From the NCBI RefSeq assembly GCF_000189635.1, contig NW_002476456.1:9880-46225 (forward strand): a stretch of DNA of 36,346 nt. Direction: 5' to 3'. The translations under genes and the position numbers were made by a program. This DNA is from Tetrahymena thermophila SB210 (lineage: Eukaryota > Ciliophora > Oligohymenophorea > Hymenostomatida > Tetrahymenidae). The notes beneath the pieces are model-generated. The model was not told the origin of the DNA and did no database searches. It saw only the letters and a list, made by a program, of their open reading frames with translations. The stretch's first letter is position 1. Each line of letters begins with the position of its first letter. Positions 35,901-36,346 of this stretch are shown one piece after another.

Positions 35901-36346
35901 AATACTATAATAAGTTTATTTCTGATTAGTAAAGTACTTCTGTAAGATCAAAAGCAATAAAAGCTGTATTTGTTTAAACTATTAGCACTTAAATAAGCTA
36001 ATTTATGTAAATAGCTAAGATATTTGCTTGATTATATTATTGTAATGAAAACATCTCTATAAGTTACATTTCTGGAAACTTCAAAGCAGAAATAAATGAG
36101 TATGAATATAAGAAAATGATATTTTTATTTTAATCCATCTAAATACCTTATGTATCTTTAATAATTGTATTAAATGTTGTTATATTTCTTGTTACATAGT
36201 TACATAAGTATATAACAGGAGTAGTATCAATTAATATTATACTTGTTTAATCCTCAAAATAGTATGTTGCTCCTTATAAAAATGAGTTGATTGTGTAGTA
36301 AGTGAATAAATTATAATCACCTGGAATAGTTATAATAATTAATTTT
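29947..36346 (-). CDS. Paralog C: giant beta-helix, Cys-rich, multi-pass membrane protein, C-terminal two thirds (runs off right edge)
   Basis: Exons within the window are 36346-32170 (open at the edge), 32022-31746, 31720-30993, 30791-30435, 30344-30152 and 30092-29947, about 1960 codons. The 728- and 357-nt exons have the same length as in A. From the Trp-Trp codons at 35320-35325 to the exon end is exactly 3150 nt, as in A and B, so the frame is undisturbed. The GG-x-(I/V)-Y beta-helix motifs (about 33000-33260), the GCC2/GCC3-like module, C-x-x-G-x-x-G-P-L-C, the membrane helices and a hydrophilic tail ending LSDKI are all present. Introns are 147, 25, 201, 90 and 59 nt. The 277-nt exon has one extra Gly codon relative to A. 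Paralog C looks functional; its signal peptide lies beyond the window. Confidence 0.84.
31721..31745 (-). other. 25-nt intron in paralog C
   Basis: This GTAAGA...TAATAG intron, phase 1, is at the same position as in A and B. Its donor is closer to the GTAAG consensus than those of the other copies. Confidence 0.78.

Noticed and set aside
1..36346. Telomeric CCCCAA/GGGGTT repeats, chromosome-breakage motif, CRISPR-like arrays, rRNA
   Set aside because: None seen. The repeated short motifs present are simple AT-rich microsatellites.

Overview
Ciliate nuclear DNA. The window is extremely AT-rich, and almost no long reading frame exists under the standard code. If TAA and TAG are read as glutamine and only TGA as stop (ciliate code, translation table 6), several very long frames open on both strands. 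That code, the base composition, the ATTT/TTAG low-complexity spacers and the protein families point to an oligohymenophorean ciliate, most likely Tetrahymena or a close relative. Intron sizes run from 25 to about 530 nt, which argues against Paramecium, whose introns are uniformly tiny. All gene models below use this code.

Layout. (1) 1-2055, minus: 5' part of a giant membrane-protein gene (paralog D) that runs off the left edge; its first intron holds a foldback element of about 395 bp. (2) 2056-5237: gene-free, with a 432-bp direct duplication just upstream of D and a 90-bp foldback. (3) 5238-9959, plus: an intact intronless gene for a 1573-aa type I membrane protein (beta-propeller-like repeats, cadherin/Ig-like segments, one membrane helix, long cytoplasmic tail). 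(4) 10462-20692, minus: paralog A, a complete eight-exon gene for a 3217-aa protein. (5) 21445-28888, minus: paralog B, a 5'-truncated, frameshifted copy carrying a 63-bp GC-rich insertion with terminal inverted repeats. (6) 29947 to the right edge, minus: paralog C, the intact 3' two thirds of another copy.

A, B and C form a head-to-tail tandem array whose units also share about 160-200 bp of 3' flank; D is an older, more diverged member. The proteins share one plan: signal peptide, N-terminal Cys-rich (furin/EGF-like) region, a long region of beta-rich repeats, a parallel beta-helix segment with GG-x-(I/V)-Y motifs, a GCC2/GCC3-like Cys module (ending in a C-x-x-G-x-x-G-P-L-C motif), about eight or nine membrane helices and a Ser/Asn/Gln-rich cytoplasmic tail. 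They look like large cell-surface proteins; the ligand and function are unknown. The neighbouring plus-strand gene also encodes a surface-type protein, so the locus looks like a surface-protein cluster expanding by tandem duplication.

Limits: exon borders come from reading-frame logic and from comparing the copies, not from transcripts. No RNA genes, telomeric repeats or chromosome-breakage motif were recognised.
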